Of a DNA stretch of 64,000 nucleotides, positions 17,207-25,851 are shown piece by piece. The stretch is from Ruegeria_B marisflavi. GTDB lineage: Bacteria > Pseudomonadota > Alphaproteobacteria > Rhodobacterales > Rhodobacteraceae. Each line of letters begins with the position of its first letter. The first letter of the stretch is position 1. The position numbers and the translations under genes are program-made. Location of the stretch: the NCBI RefSeq assembly GCF_025673445.1, contig NZ_JAOVQN010000002.1, positions 1 to 64,000 on the forward strand, written 5' to 3'. Below the pieces are notes generated by a model. It saw only the letters and a program-made list of their open reading frames with translations. It searched no databases and was not told the DNA's origin.

Positions 17207-18820
17207 TCACTCCTTGCCGGTGGCCCGGCGGATCGCATGCCGGAACTGGTTTTCGTCATAGGTGGGGCGGCGTGCGGCGACATGCTGGTCCGGTCGGATC
17301 AGGTAGACCGCGCCATCATTGTCGCCCAAATAGCGGCGCTTCAGTTCCAGCGTCGGGTCGTCCTTGACAGACAGCGCCAAACGCGTGACCTCGATCCCGT
17401 CTTCCTCGATCAGGTCGGGGGCATCGGCGTCGATGGTCAGCAGGATGAACTTATCGCCCAGTTTCGGGAGCAGGAACTCATCACCCAGCGGCGCGTCTGG
17501 GCAGGGGCTGCCGGGCCGGGTGCGCGCCGGACCATTTAGCAGCGCATCGGCCGAGTTGAGCGGCGAGCCGTCATAGGTGCAGGGCACCGACAGGCGGCCC
17601 GAATTCACCAGCGGGCGGGCGAATTCATACTGTTCGCTCAGGTCCAGCACCGCATCACGCAGGATGCGCGACATCTCGGATTTGGGCGTGATGAAGTCGG
17701 TCGAGCGCGACGAATTGAGGATATTCTCATCCGCCCCGTGGATCCGCTCCATATCATAGCTGTCGAGCAGGCTTTCCGGCGCCGTGCCCTCCATCACCAG
17801 TTTCAGCTTCCAGATCAGGTTGTCGGTATCTTGCAGGCCGGAGTTGGCGCCACGCGCGCCAAACGGTGAAACCTGATGCGCAGCGTCACCTGCGAACAGG
17901 ACCCGGCCGTGGCGGAACTTCTCCATCCGGCGGCACTGGAACGTGTAGATCGAGACCCATTCCAGTTCGAATTGCACATCCTCGCCCAGCATCGCCTTGA
18001 GGCGCGGGATCACGTTTTCGGGGCGCTTTTCACGCTCCTTGTCGATATCCCAGCCCAGTTGCAGGTCGATGCGCCAGACATTGTCAGGCTGCTTGTGCAA
18101 CAGTGCCGACTGGCCCCGGTTGAAGGGCGGGTCGAACCAGAACCAGCGCTCGGTCGGGAAGCCGGCATCCATGATCACATCGGCGATCAGGAAGTTGTCC
18201 TCGAACACGCGGCCCACGAAATCGAGCCCCAGCATCGAGCGCACCGGCGAGCCTGCGCCATCGCAGGCGATCAGCCAGTCGGCCTCGACGGTGTACGAGC
18301 CTTCGGGTGTCTCGACCTCCAGCTTGACGTGGTCGGGATGGGTGCCGATCGCCTCGACCTTGTTGCGGCCCCGGATTTCGATCGGGGCGCCGGCCTCTTG
18401 CAATTCGCGGACCCGGTTTACCAGGTATTCCTCGAAATAGTATTGCTGGAGGTTGATGAAGGCGGGGCGCTGGTGGCCGCCCTCGGGCAACAGGTTGAAG
18501 TCATAGACCTGCCGGTCATCGAAAAAGACCTTGCCCAGGTTCCATTCGACCCCCTTGTCGACCATCGGCTGGCCACAGCCGAGCCGGTCGAGAATCTCCA
18601 GCGGGCGCTTGGCATAGCAGACCGCGCGGCTGCCAAAGCTGACCTTGTCATTGTCATCCAGCACCACAACCTCAATCCCCTGTTGGGCAAGGTCGATGGC
18701 AGCGGCGAGCCCGATGGGACCGGCGCCGATCACGATCACCTTGTGGCGCACCGGGCTGGAGGCGTCCTGATCGGGACTGCGCGCATAGGCGTAGAGTGGG
18801 ACTTCGAAGATTTTGTTCAT
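17207..18820 (-). CDS. FAD-dependent aromatic hydroxylase (MhpA-like)
   Basis: 537 residues from the ATG at 18820, with GGAGGAGAA upstream. It is a class A flavoprotein monooxygenase: the Rossmann motif GAGPIGLAAAIDLAQQG is at about 31-47, a DG motif (LIACDGAGSPVR) lies near 200, and the GD motif FAGDAAHQVSPFGARGAN follows near 315. About 120 C-terminal residues form a thioredoxin-like tail, as in 3-(3-hydroxyphenyl)propionate hydroxylase. It uses NAD(P)H and oxygen to hydroxylate a phenolic acid. In an operon with hmgA, fahA and maiA the attractive idea is a hydroxyphenylacetate-type substrate giving homogentisate. That is inference. Confidence 0.85.
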   Translation of the reverse strand: MNKIFEVPLYAYARSPDQDASSPVRHKVIVIGAGPIGLAAAIDLAQQGIEVVVLDDNDKVSFGSRAVCYAKRPLEILDRLGCGQPMVDKGVEWNLGKVFFDDRQVYDFNLLPEGGHQRPAFINLQQYYFEEYLVNRVRELQEAGAPIEIRGRNKVEAIGTHPDHVKLEVETPEGSYTVEADWLIACDGAGSPVRSMLGLDFVGRVFEDNFLIADVIMDAGFPTERWFWFDPPFNRGQSALLHKQPDNVWRIDLQLGWDIDKEREKRPENVIPRLKAMLGEDVQFELEWVSIYTFQCRRMEKFRHGRVLFAGDAAHQVSPFGARGANSGLQDTDNLIWKLKLVMEGTAPESLLDSYDMERIHGADENILNSSRSTDFITPKSEMSRILRDAVLDLSEQYEFARPLVNSGRLSVPCTYDGSPLNSADALLNGPARTRPGSPCPDAPLGDEFLLPKLGDKFILLTIDADAPDLIEEDGIEVTRLALSVKDDPTLELKRRYLGDNDGAVYLIRPDQHVAARRPTYDENQFRHAIRRATGKE

Positions 18821-18978
18821 GGGGTTCTCCTCCCAGGTCTGGGCGCACCCGGCAGGCCGAGGGCGCATGTCTCCCGTCCTCTGCCGGGCATCCGCCAGAG
18901 GTCTTGTCTCATGGTCTCATCAGTTGACCCGGCGCGACACGATCTGGATCAATGTCGATCGGGCCGGGGGCTCATCCG

Positions 18979-19018
18979 CCCTTGCGGGCGTCTTCGCTGC
19001 GAAGAGACCCCGCAAGGG
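18979..19018 (-). other. Strong intercistronic hairpin in the homogentisate operon
   Basis: Nested perfect stems are visible: cccttgcggg (18979-18988) with cccgcaaggg (19009-19018), and inside it tcttcg (18991-18996) with cgaaga (19000-19005). There is no T run on either strand. It lies in the 220-bp gap between the MBL gene and the hydroxylase gene. It may set mRNA stability or relative expression rather than terminate. Confidence 0.5.
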
Positions 19019-19040
19019 GTCGAGGAGCGTCCCCTTCGGT

Positions 19041-19991
19041 TCAGCCTTGCAGGGCCTCCCACATTTCCAGGTCACGCTGCGCGGTCCAGATGCGCGGCGT
19101 GTCGATGCCGCGCGCCTCGTCATAGGCGCGGGCCACGTTGAACGGCAGGCAATGCTCGTAGATCGCGTAATCGGCAAACTTCGGATCGCATTCGGCGCGC
19201 ACCGCGTCCCAGGCCTCTTTCAGCGAGCCACCGCGCGCGGCCACGCGCGCTGCCGGGCGATAGGTGCTTTGTACAAAATTGCGGGTGTTCTCGATGGCGG
19301 CGTTCACCATCTCCTTGCCGACCAGCGCATCGCCACGGCCCGGTGCAATCGCGTCCACATCGAACCAGGCGATGTTGTCCAGCGTGTTGCCCCAGTCGTT
19401 GAAATGGCCGTCGCCGCAATAGCAGGCCGAGTGATATTCGACGATATCGCCGGTGAACATCACGTTCTGATCCGGCACATGGATCACCGCGTCACCCGCC
19501 GTATGGGCGCGGCCCAGATGCATGATGTCGACCCGGCGCTTGCCCAGGTAGACGGTCATGCTGTCCGAGAATGTGGTAGTAGGCCAGGTCAGGCCGGGAA
19601 TGCTCTCATGCCCTTCGAACAGGCGCGGAAAGCGCTGGAACTCGCTGTCCCAATCCTCTTGCCCGCGTTCAACCACCATCGAGCGGGCGGTGTCGGACAT
19701 GATCACCTGACCGGCGCCGAAGGCGCTGGCGCCCAGCACGCGAACGGCGTGGTAATGGGTCAGCACCACATGGGAAATCGGCTTGTCGGTGACCTCGCGG
19801 ATACAGTCGATCACCTTTTGCGCCAGGCGCGGGGTGGCCTGCGCCTCGACCACCATGACGCTGTCATCACCGATGATGACGCCGGAATTGGGGTCGCCCT
19901 CGGCGGTAAAGGCATAAAGCCCTTCGCCCACCTCGGTAAAGCTGATCTTCTTCTCGCTCATGTCGCCCTGCGACGCGAATGCCTTGGCCAT
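19041..19991 (-). CDS. MBL-fold hydrolase with altered metal motif
   Basis: 316 residues; starts at 19991 (MAKAF) and 11 codons inside (MSEKK) are both possible. The fold is metallo-beta-lactamase: VVLTHYHAVRVLG takes the place of the HxHxDH motif, then GRAHTAGD with its His and FTGDIVEYHS with its Asp. In motif 1 the first two His remain, while the Asp and third His are Val and Arg, so the second metal site should be lost or rebuilt. I recall homologs with the same HYHAVR, so it is a subfamily feature and not a random mutation. Its job in this operon is unknown; thioester or lactone hydrolysis is possible. Confidence 0.8.
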   Translation of the reverse strand: MAKAFASQGDMSEKKISFTEVGEGLYAFTAEGDPNSGVIIGDDSVMVVEAQATPRLAQKVIDCIREVTDKPISHVVLTHYHAVRVLGASAFGAGQVIMSDTARSMVVERGQEDWDSEFQRFPRLFEGHESIPGLTWPTTTFSDSMTVYLGKRRVDIMHLGRAHTAGDAVIHVPDQNVMFTGDIVEYHSACYCGDGHFNDWGNTLDNIAWFDVDAIAPGRGDALVGKEMVNAAIENTRNFVQSTYRPAARVAARGGSLKEAWDAVRAECDPKFADYAIYEHCLPFNVARAYDEARGIDTPRIWTAQRDLEMWEALQG

Positions 19992-19994
19992 GTG

Positions 19995-20354
19995 TCAGTC
20001 CCTTTCCAGGAAATCCAGCCGGTTGCCAAAGGGGTCTTTGGCAAAGAACCGGCGGCGGTTCTCGATTGTGTCGTCCCATCGCGGGTTCTGGCCAAGAGCC
20101 TCGACCCGCTCGGCGACGGTGTCTATGTCATTGACGGCAAAGCCCGGATGGGCTTTGCGCGCAGGGGCGAAGTCCGGCTCCGCCCCCAGATGCAGTTCGG
20201 CGCCATTGAGCGCCAGCCACAGCCCGCCGCGCGCCTTCAGCGCATCGGGCTTGGCGATCTCGACCAGACCCAGACCCGCGCACCAAAAAGCGCGCGCCGC
20301 GTCCTCGCCCCCGGCGGGGATCGCGATCTGGATATGGTCGAGAGCCAGGGTCAT
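19995..20354 (-). CDS. Small VOC-family protein
   Basis: 119 residues from the ATG at 20354, eight bases after the fahA stop. It starts ALDHIQIAIPAGGEDAARAF and ends KDPFGNRLDFLERD, the first-strand His and last-strand Glu/Asp region of a one-domain glyoxalase/bleomycin-resistance fold. Candidate ligands are the His of LDHIQI, the His of GAELHL and the Glu of LDFLE. It is co-transcribed with fahA and the MBL gene. The substrate is unknown. Confidence 0.8.
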   Translation of the reverse strand: MTLALDHIQIAIPAGGEDAARAFWCAGLGLVEIAKPDALKARGGLWLALNGAELHLGAEPDFAPARKAHPGFAVNDIDTVAERVEALGQNPRWDDTIENRRRFFAKDPFGNRLDFLERD

Positions 20355-20361
20355 GTGCAGC

Positions 20362-21615
20362 TCAGCCCCAGGCCTTGGCGGGCAGGATCTGGCCCACGCA
20401 ATCGCCAAAGCCGATGGTATAGCCGTCGCCGCGCGCATTGCCTCGCAGGGTCAGCGTATCGCCATCCTCGATAAAGCCCCGGGTCTCGCCCGTTTCCAGC
20501 GTGAAGGGTTCGCGCCCGGCCCAGCTGAGTTCCATCAGCGAACCGAATTCGCTCCGTTCCGGCCCCGAGATGGTGCCAGAGCCCAACAGATCGCCCGCAT
20601 TCATCGCACAGCCACCGATGGCGTGATGACACAGCTGCTCGGCCGCCGAATAATACATGCGGCTATAGTTGGTCCTGGCGATGACCGAAGCGCTGTCGGC
20701 GCCTTCAGGCTGCATCAGAACCTCAAGCTCGATGTCATAAAGCCCTTCCTTGCTGCCGCTCAGATAGGGCAGCAGCTTTTTCTCACGCGGCGGCGTGGGC
20801 GCGCGGAACGGCTCCAGCGCCGCCGCCGTCACGATCCATGGGCTGATCGAGGTGCCGAATGCCTTGCCCTGGAACGGCCCCAGCGGCTGATATTCCCAGC
20901 CCTGGATATCGCGTGCCGACCAGTCGTTCAGCAGCACATAGCCAAAGATCATCGCATCGGCCTCGTCCACCGTGATCGGCTGTCCGAACTCGGACCCGGT
21001 GCCGACGATGGCGCCCATTTCCAGCTCGATATCGAGCCGTTTCGAGGGGCCGAATGACGGCATTTCGGCATCGGGGGCCTTGGTCTGGCCGTTGGGGCGG
21101 TGGATCGGCGTGCCCGACACCACGACCGAGGAGGCGCGGCCATTGTAGCCGATCGGGATATGCAGCCAGTTTGCCGGCAGATCGGGTGAGCCGCGCAGGA
21201 TCGCGCCCATGTTCTGAGCGTGCTGACGGCCTGCGTAGAAGTCGGTGTACTCGCTGACCACCAGCGGCATGTGCAGCGTGGCTTCGGCCATCGGCACCAG
21301 CAGCGGTTCGACAGCCTCCTGCTCTTTCGACCCTTTGGCCAGAAGCGCGGACAGCCGTTCGCGCAGGGCGGCCCAGACAGCAGGGCCTTCCTCCATCAGG
21401 TCGTTCCAATAGGGCACGTCGAACAGAGGATATTCAGTGAGCGCGACCAGGCCCTCGGCCTCGGCCGCGGCCATGTCGAGGATCATGTCGCCGATGGCCA
21501 CGCCGCAGCGGGGTTCATCCTCGCCGGTCGAGAAGACGCCATAGGGCAGGTTGTTCAGCGGAAACGGGTGATTGGCGCTATTGGCCGAAGCCACCCAGGA
21601 TTTCAAAAGGGGCAT
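20362..21615 (-). CDS. fahA: Fumarylacetoacetase
   Basis: 417 residues, ATG at 21615. It hydrolyses fumarylacetoacetate to fumarate and acetoacetate, the last step of tyrosine/homogentisate breakdown. Family landmarks are NLPYGVFS near the start, YTDFYAGRQHAQNMG (about 122-136) with the catalytic-dyad His, DWSARDIQGWEYQPLGPF (about 233-250) and LLGSGTISGPE (about 344-354). Length and motif order match bacterial and eukaryotic FAH. It is followed eight bases later by a VOC gene and preceded by hmgA. Confidence 0.93.
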   Translation of the reverse strand: MPLLKSWVASANSANHPFPLNNLPYGVFSTGEDEPRCGVAIGDMILDMAAAEAEGLVALTEYPLFDVPYWNDLMEEGPAVWAALRERLSALLAKGSKEQEAVEPLLVPMAEATLHMPLVVSEYTDFYAGRQHAQNMGAILRGSPDLPANWLHIPIGYNGRASSVVVSGTPIHRPNGQTKAPDAEMPSFGPSKRLDIELEMGAIVGTGSEFGQPITVDEADAMIFGYVLLNDWSARDIQGWEYQPLGPFQGKAFGTSISPWIVTAAALEPFRAPTPPREKKLLPYLSGSKEGLYDIELEVLMQPEGADSASVIARTNYSRMYYSAAEQLCHHAIGGCAMNAGDLLGSGTISGPERSEFGSLMELSWAGREPFTLETGETRGFIEDGDTLTLRGNARGDGYTIGFGDCVGQILPAKAWG

Positions 21616-21648
21616 GTTGTCTCCAAACGGATGTCACGGGCGGGACCG

Positions 21649-21669
21649 GGATTTTTCGTGGAAAAATCC
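21649..21669 (-). other. Hairpin between hmgA and fahA
   Basis: ggatttttc (21649-21657) pairs with gaaaaatcc (21661-21669) around a 3-nt loop, with partial extension of the stem outward. It lies in the 73-bp gap between the two genes and is a possible mRNA-processing or attenuation structure. Confidence 0.35.
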
Positions 21670-21688
21670 GGGCCCCCTCAGCCGCAGC

Positions 21689-23044
21689 TTATTTCTTGCC
21701 AGGGGTGCCGTCGAATTTCTTCTCCAGCGAGGTCCAGCAATCGATGTAATCGTCCTGAAGCGGCGCCTCCTTGGCGGCGAATTCGGTCAGGTGTTGCGGA
21801 AAACGGGTTTCGAACATGAAGGACATGGTCTGGTCCAGTTTGTCGGGGCCGAGATTGGCGTTCGACGCCTTCTCGAACGCTTCCTTGTCCGGTCCATGCG
21901 GCAGCATCATGTTGTGCAGGCTCATCCCGCCGGGGACAAAGCCCTGCGGTTTGGCGTCGTACTGACCATAGATATTGCCCATCAGCTCGGACATGATGTT
22001 CTTGTGATACCACGGCGGGCGGAAGGTATCTTCCATCACCATCCAGCGCTCGCGGAACAGGACAAAGTCGATATTGGCGGTGCCCGGCACGCCCGACGGC
22101 GCGGTCAGCACGGTAAAGATCGACGGATCGGGATGGTCGAACAGGATCGCGCCCACAGGGCAATAGGTGCGCAGGTCATATTTGACCGGGGCGTAATTGC
22201 CATGCCACGCTACCACGTCCAGCGGGCTGTGACCGATCTTAGTGGTGTGGAACTGTCCGCACCATTTCACCGTCACGGTCGAGGGCGCCTCGCGATCCTC
22301 GAACGCGGCGACCGGCGATTTGAAATCGCGCGGATTGGCCATGCAGTTGGCACCGATCGGGCCACGACCCGGCAGCTCGAACTTCTGGCCATAGTTTTCG
22401 CAGACAAAACCGCGGCACGGGCCTTCCAGCACCTCGACCCGATAGACCAGGCCGCGCGGCAGGATGGCGATTTCCTTGGGCTCGACGTCGATGATGCCCA
22501 GCTCGGTTGCAAAGCGCAGCCGTCCCTCTTGCGGTACCACCAGCAGTTCGCTGTCAGCGGAGAAGAAATAGTCGTCCACCATAGACTCGGTGACCAGATA
22601 GATATGGCTGGCCATGCCCACCTGGGTGTTCACATCTCCGGCGGTGGTCATGGTGCGCATGCCGGTGAGCCAGGTCAGCCCCGCGCCCGAATGTGCCACC
22701 GGATCCCAGCGGTACTGGCCCAGGCTGATCACATCGGGGTCGATGCAGGGGGCCGATTTCCAATAGGGCAGGTCGATCTTTTCAAAGCGGTGCGAATGCT
22801 TCACCGAGGGCCGGATGCGATAGCACCAGGTGCGCTCGGGGCGCGTTGCGGTAAAGGCAGTGCCGCTGAGCTGTTCGCCATAAAGGCCATAGTTACATTT
22901 CTGCGGGCTGTTCATACCCTGGGGCAGGGCGCCGGGCAGCGCCTCGGTCTCAAAGTCGTTGCCCCAGCCGGGCATATAACCTTCGGTCGTGCCGGTTGCA
23001 GTGGCCGCCTGGGTCAGTTGATGTGGGTCGATCGGACGGTTCAT
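21689..23044 (-). CDS. hmgA: Homogentisate 1,2-dioxygenase
   Basis: 451 residues from the ATG at 23044, preceded by GGAGGAA; the frame extends further but without a ribosome site. The non-haem iron enzyme opens homogentisate to maleylacetoacetate. Iron-binding His and Glu are visible in RPPWYHKNIMSELMG, and the third ligand in GGMSLHNMMLPHGPD. The opening GYMPGWGNDFETEALPGALP and the GQKFELPGRGPIGANC-like stretch are family hallmarks. It is the first gene of a minus-strand operon that continues through fahA to the MhpA-like hydroxylase. The divergent MarR gene is its likely regulator. Confidence 0.95.
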   Translation of the reverse strand: MNRPIDPHQLTQAATATGTTEGYMPGWGNDFETEALPGALPQGMNSPQKCNYGLYGEQLSGTAFTATRPERTWCYRIRPSVKHSHRFEKIDLPYWKSAPCIDPDVISLGQYRWDPVAHSGAGLTWLTGMRTMTTAGDVNTQVGMASHIYLVTESMVDDYFFSADSELLVVPQEGRLRFATELGIIDVEPKEIAILPRGLVYRVEVLEGPCRGFVCENYGQKFELPGRGPIGANCMANPRDFKSPVAAFEDREAPSTVTVKWCGQFHTTKIGHSPLDVVAWHGNYAPVKYDLRTYCPVGAILFDHPDPSIFTVLTAPSGVPGTANIDFVLFRERWMVMEDTFRPPWYHKNIMSELMGNIYGQYDAKPQGFVPGGMSLHNMMLPHGPDKEAFEKASNANLGPDKLDQTMSFMFETRFPQHLTEFAAKEAPLQDDYIDCWTSLEKKFDGTPGKK

Positions 23045-23078
23045 TCGCGCGTTCCTCCGTTTACTACTTGTCGGATAA

Positions 23079-23096
23079 TAGTTGATTTTGTAACTA
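23079..23096. promoter_or_regulatory. Candidate MarR operator between hmgA and marR
   Basis: The 58-bp divergent gap contains tagtt (23079-23083) and aacta (23092-23096), an inverted repeat with an 8-bp spacer in an A+T-rich core. It lies 34 bp from the hmgA start and 6 bp from the regulator start, so a dimer bound there would cover both promoters. Confidence 0.45.
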
Positions 23097-23102
23097 ACAA
23101 GC

Positions 23103-23555
23103 ATGACAAAGACCAAAATACCCGAAAATGATGACTTCGATCTGCGAAATTTCCTGCCTTTCCTTCTGAATCAGGCGGCGGAGCAGAGTTCGTTGGAGTT
23201 TCAGCAGATCTATAAGAATCGCTATGGCATGCTGCGTACAGAGTGGCGGGTGTTGTTTCACCTCGGCACGCACGGCGAAATGACGGCCAAGCAGATTGGC
23301 GAACGCGCCTTGATTCACAAGACCAAGGTCAGCCGCGCCGTGGCCAAGCTGGCTCAGCGTCGATACCTTACACGCACACGTGATGAGGCTGATCGGCGAT
23401 CCGAGCAATTGGCGTTGACGGCGGCGGGGCAGGCGGTCTACCGGGAGCTTCGCGGTATCGCCGAGCGGTATGACGAGCGGATGGCAGCGCATTTCACCAA
23501 GGGTGAAGCGGCCCTGCTCAGGATGATGCTGCGGCGCTTGGCCGGAATGGATTGA
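23103..23555 (+). CDS. MarR-family regulator of the homogentisate operon
   Basis: 150 residues. The winged helix-turn-helix core is GEMTAKQIGERALIHKTKVS followed by RAVAKLAQRRYLTRTRDEAD, with the DRR wing typical of MarR proteins (DEADRRSEQLALT). It is transcribed away from hmgA with only 58 bp between the start codons, the usual setting of a ligand-released repressor such as HmgR. The inducer would be homogentisate or a related aromatic acid by analogy. Confidence 0.88.
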   Translation: MTKTKIPENDDFDLRNFLPFLLNQAAEQSSLEFQQIYKNRYGMLRTEWRVLFHLGTHGEMTAKQIGERALIHKTKVSRAVAKLAQRRYLTRTRDEADRRSEQLALTAAGQAVYRELRGIAERYDERMAAHFTKGEAALLRMMLRRLAGMD

Positions 23556-23623
23556 TCCGTTGCGGTCTGTGGTGCGGGTTGTGGCGATACCATATCGGTT
23601 GTGGCCGATACAGGAGCGATGTG

Positions 23624-24865
23624 ATGAGTGACGGTGATGCAAGACAGGCAGCGGCAGGGCAGTTGCAGGATTGGCTGGTTCAACGCGGGCTGGAAGGCGC
23701 GCGGCAAGACGAGTTGCTGCACGGATATTGCGAACGCCTGGTCGAACTTGGCGTGCCCCTTTACCGCCTGCATGTCGCCCAAAGCGCCTTTCATCCCAAA
23801 TACGGAGGGCTTGGGTACAACTGGTATCGCGACCGGGGCGTGTCCAGCGACAAATACGGGTATTCCGAGACCCCGATCGAGGCATGGTTGCGCAGCCCGC
23901 TCTATCATCTGCTCGACAGTGGCGAGACCGAGTATCGCGAGCGCTTGCTGGAGACAAATGCAGAAAGCCGCTTTCCCATATTGAATGAGCTGCGCGCCAA
24001 CGGGGCCACCGATTACTTCGCGGCGGGTGTCATCCTTGAAAAGCGCGTGCCCTTCGAAAAAATCGACCCGCAAAATACGCCCGAGGGCGTGCTGATCTCG
24101 TGGTCCAGTGACGGGTCGGCGGGCTTTGCCGAGGCGGACCTCGATCTGGTGCGCGCTTCGCTGCCGCAACTGGCGCTGGCGCTGAAATCGGCGGCCAACC
24201 GGCAGATGGCGGGCGACCTGCTTCAGGTCTATCTGGGGCGCGACGCGGGGCGGCGGGTTCTGTCGGGCGAGATCCAGCGCGGCTCGCTTCAGCAGATCGA
24301 CGCGGTCTTGTGCTACTTCGATCTCAAGGATTTTACCGCGCTGACCGAGCGCACCCCGGGCCCTGAGTTGATTGCCATGCTGAACGAGTATTTCGGCATG
24401 GCGGTCGGGGTGATCCAGGGGCACGGCGGCAATATCCTCAAGTTTCTGGGCGACGGCATTTTGGCCATGTTCAACCTCGAAACCCCGGAACGCTCGGCTG
24501 CCGCCGGGCTGGATGCGGCTGTCCAGATGCGCCGGGGCATGGAGGAGGTCAACGAGACGCGCCTGGCGCGCGGAGAAACCGTGACCAGCGTCACCCTGGC
24601 GCTGCACGCCGGAGAGATCCTCTATGGCAATATCGGTGCGGACAACCGGCTTGACTTCACGGTGATCGGTCCGGCGGTAAACCTCACGGTCCGGCTGTCC
24701 GGGCTTCACAGGTCGGTCGGCCGCAACATCATTCTATCCGAACCGGTGGCACGGTTTGCCGAACCGACCGGGCATGACCTTGTTAGCCTGGGCCGCTACA
24801 TGCTGCGCGGGGTTTCCGAGCCGCAGGAATTGTTCACGATCTACGAGGGTGCGCCGGGCGAATAG
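23624..24865 (+). CDS. Class III adenylate/guanylate cyclase
   Basis: 413 residues from the ATG at 23624, with CAGGAG upstream; the frame also runs 5' into marR. Residues 1-210 form an N-terminal domain without a motif I know. The C-terminal 190 residues are a class III catalytic domain: CYFDLKDFTALTER with the first metal Asp, GGNILKFLGDGILAMF with the purine-selecting Lys and second metal Asp, and VIGPAVNLTVRLSGL with catalytic Asn and Arg. The Lys-Thr pair at the purine positions is typical of class IIIb adenylate cyclases. No membrane segment is seen. It sits 68 bp downstream of the MarR gene. Confidence 0.85.
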   Translation: MSDGDARQAAAGQLQDWLVQRGLEGARQDELLHGYCERLVELGVPLYRLHVAQSAFHPKYGGLGYNWYRDRGVSSDKYGYSETPIEAWLRSPLYHLLDSGETEYRERLLETNAESRFPILNELRANGATDYFAAGVILEKRVPFEKIDPQNTPEGVLISWSSDGSAGFAEADLDLVRASLPQLALALKSAANRQMAGDLLQVYLGRDAGRRVLSGEIQRGSLQQIDAVLCYFDLKDFTALTERTPGPELIAMLNEYFGMAVGVIQGHGGNILKFLGDGILAMFNLETPERSAAAGLDAAVQMRRGMEEVNETRLARGETVTSVTLALHAGEILYGNIGADNRLDFTVIGPAVNLTVRLSGLHRSVGRNIILSEPVARFAEPTGHDLVSLGRYMLRGVSEPQELFTIYEGAPGE

Positions 24866-24877
24866 CCGCACGCCACA

Positions 24878-25687
24878 TCAGAAGTCGATCTCGACACCCG
24901 GCAGCTTGAGCGCCTTCATCATGTCGCGCAGCTCCTGCCGGGCGGCGATGTTCGAGATGTTGAGCTGCTTGACCCCGATATCCTTGAGGTCGAGCAGGGT
25001 CAGTCCACGCGGGAACAGCTCGCGAAATATCACGCGTTCGGAAAAGCCGGGTGCGATGCGAAACCCGATGCGGCTGGCCAGCATCTCGATCGCGCGCTCC
25101 ATCTTCTCCTTGTTGACCATGCGCTGGGTCCCGACCCTGTTGCGTACGATGACCCAGTCAATCGGCTTCAGCCCGGCCTGGGCGCGCAATTGACGGGCGT
25201 TCCAGACCATTTCGGAGTACACCGACGGCCCCAGGATCTTTTCACCGCTGGAATCGATGCGCGCCAGCAGATCGAAATCGACAAAGCTATCGTTGAGTGG
25301 TGTGACCAGCGTGTCGGCCAGTGAATGTGCGACCTGGCTGAGACGGGTATGGGAGCCGGGGCAATCGATCAGGATGAAATCGCTGTCGGCCTCCAGCCGC
25401 GACACGGCTGCCGAAAGACGGTGATCGAACACGTTTTCGCCCGGCTTTAGCGAGGCAGCGTCGATCTCGGGCAGATCATGGTTTGTCGGCGACGGCAGGT
25501 GCAGCCCCGAGCTTTTCATGAACGCCGCGCGGTTTTCAAAGTAGCGGCCGAGGCTTCTTTGGCGCAAGTCGAGGTCGAGGGTGTTTACCTTGTACCCCAG
25601 TCGCGCCAGGGCGCTTGCCACATGCATCGAAACGGTGGATTTCCCCGCACCGCCCTTTTCGTTGCCGACGACGATGATATGCGCCAT
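24878..25687 (-). CDS. mipZ: Division-plane positioning ATPase MipZ (ParA family)
   Basis: 269 residues. The deviant Walker A GNEKGGAGKSTVSMH (about 8-22) places it in the ParA/MinD group, and LDLDLRQRSLGRYF, DFILIDCPGSHTRL and NDSFVDFDLLARID are MipZ-type motifs. MipZ dimers form a gradient from the ParB-bound origin and block FtsZ near the poles, which puts the ring at mid-cell in Alphaproteobacteria. It stands alone, convergent with the cyclase gene (12-bp gap). Confidence 0.9.
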   Translation of the reverse strand: MAHIIVVGNEKGGAGKSTVSMHVASALARLGYKVNTLDLDLRQRSLGRYFENRAAFMKSSGLHLPSPTNHDLPEIDAASLKPGENVFDHRLSAAVSRLEADSDFILIDCPGSHTRLSQVAHSLADTLVTPLNDSFVDFDLLARIDSSGEKILGPSVYSEMVWNARQLRAQAGLKPIDWVIVRNRVGTQRMVNKEKMERAIEMLASRIGFRIAPGFSERVIFRELFPRGLTLLDLKDIGVKQLNISNIAARQELRDMMKALKLPGVEIDF

Positions 25688-25851
25688 TGCCTGCGTCCCC
25701 TGATGTCCGAGCAGTTGCTCTCCCGGTTTTGTAGCACACTATATGTTGTGGGTGATGGGAAGGGAAGCGGTCACGTTGCTTTGACGTGCCCGGGCCCGTC
25801 CCGCTGGCCAGGTCACGAGGGCAATTACCACAAAACCGGATTTGTACGGCA

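Noticed and set aside
19041..19991. Treating the MBL gene as a pseudogene because of the changed zinc motif
   Set aside because: The frame is full length, has normal codon use and retains other ligands. The variant motif appears to be a subfamily trait.
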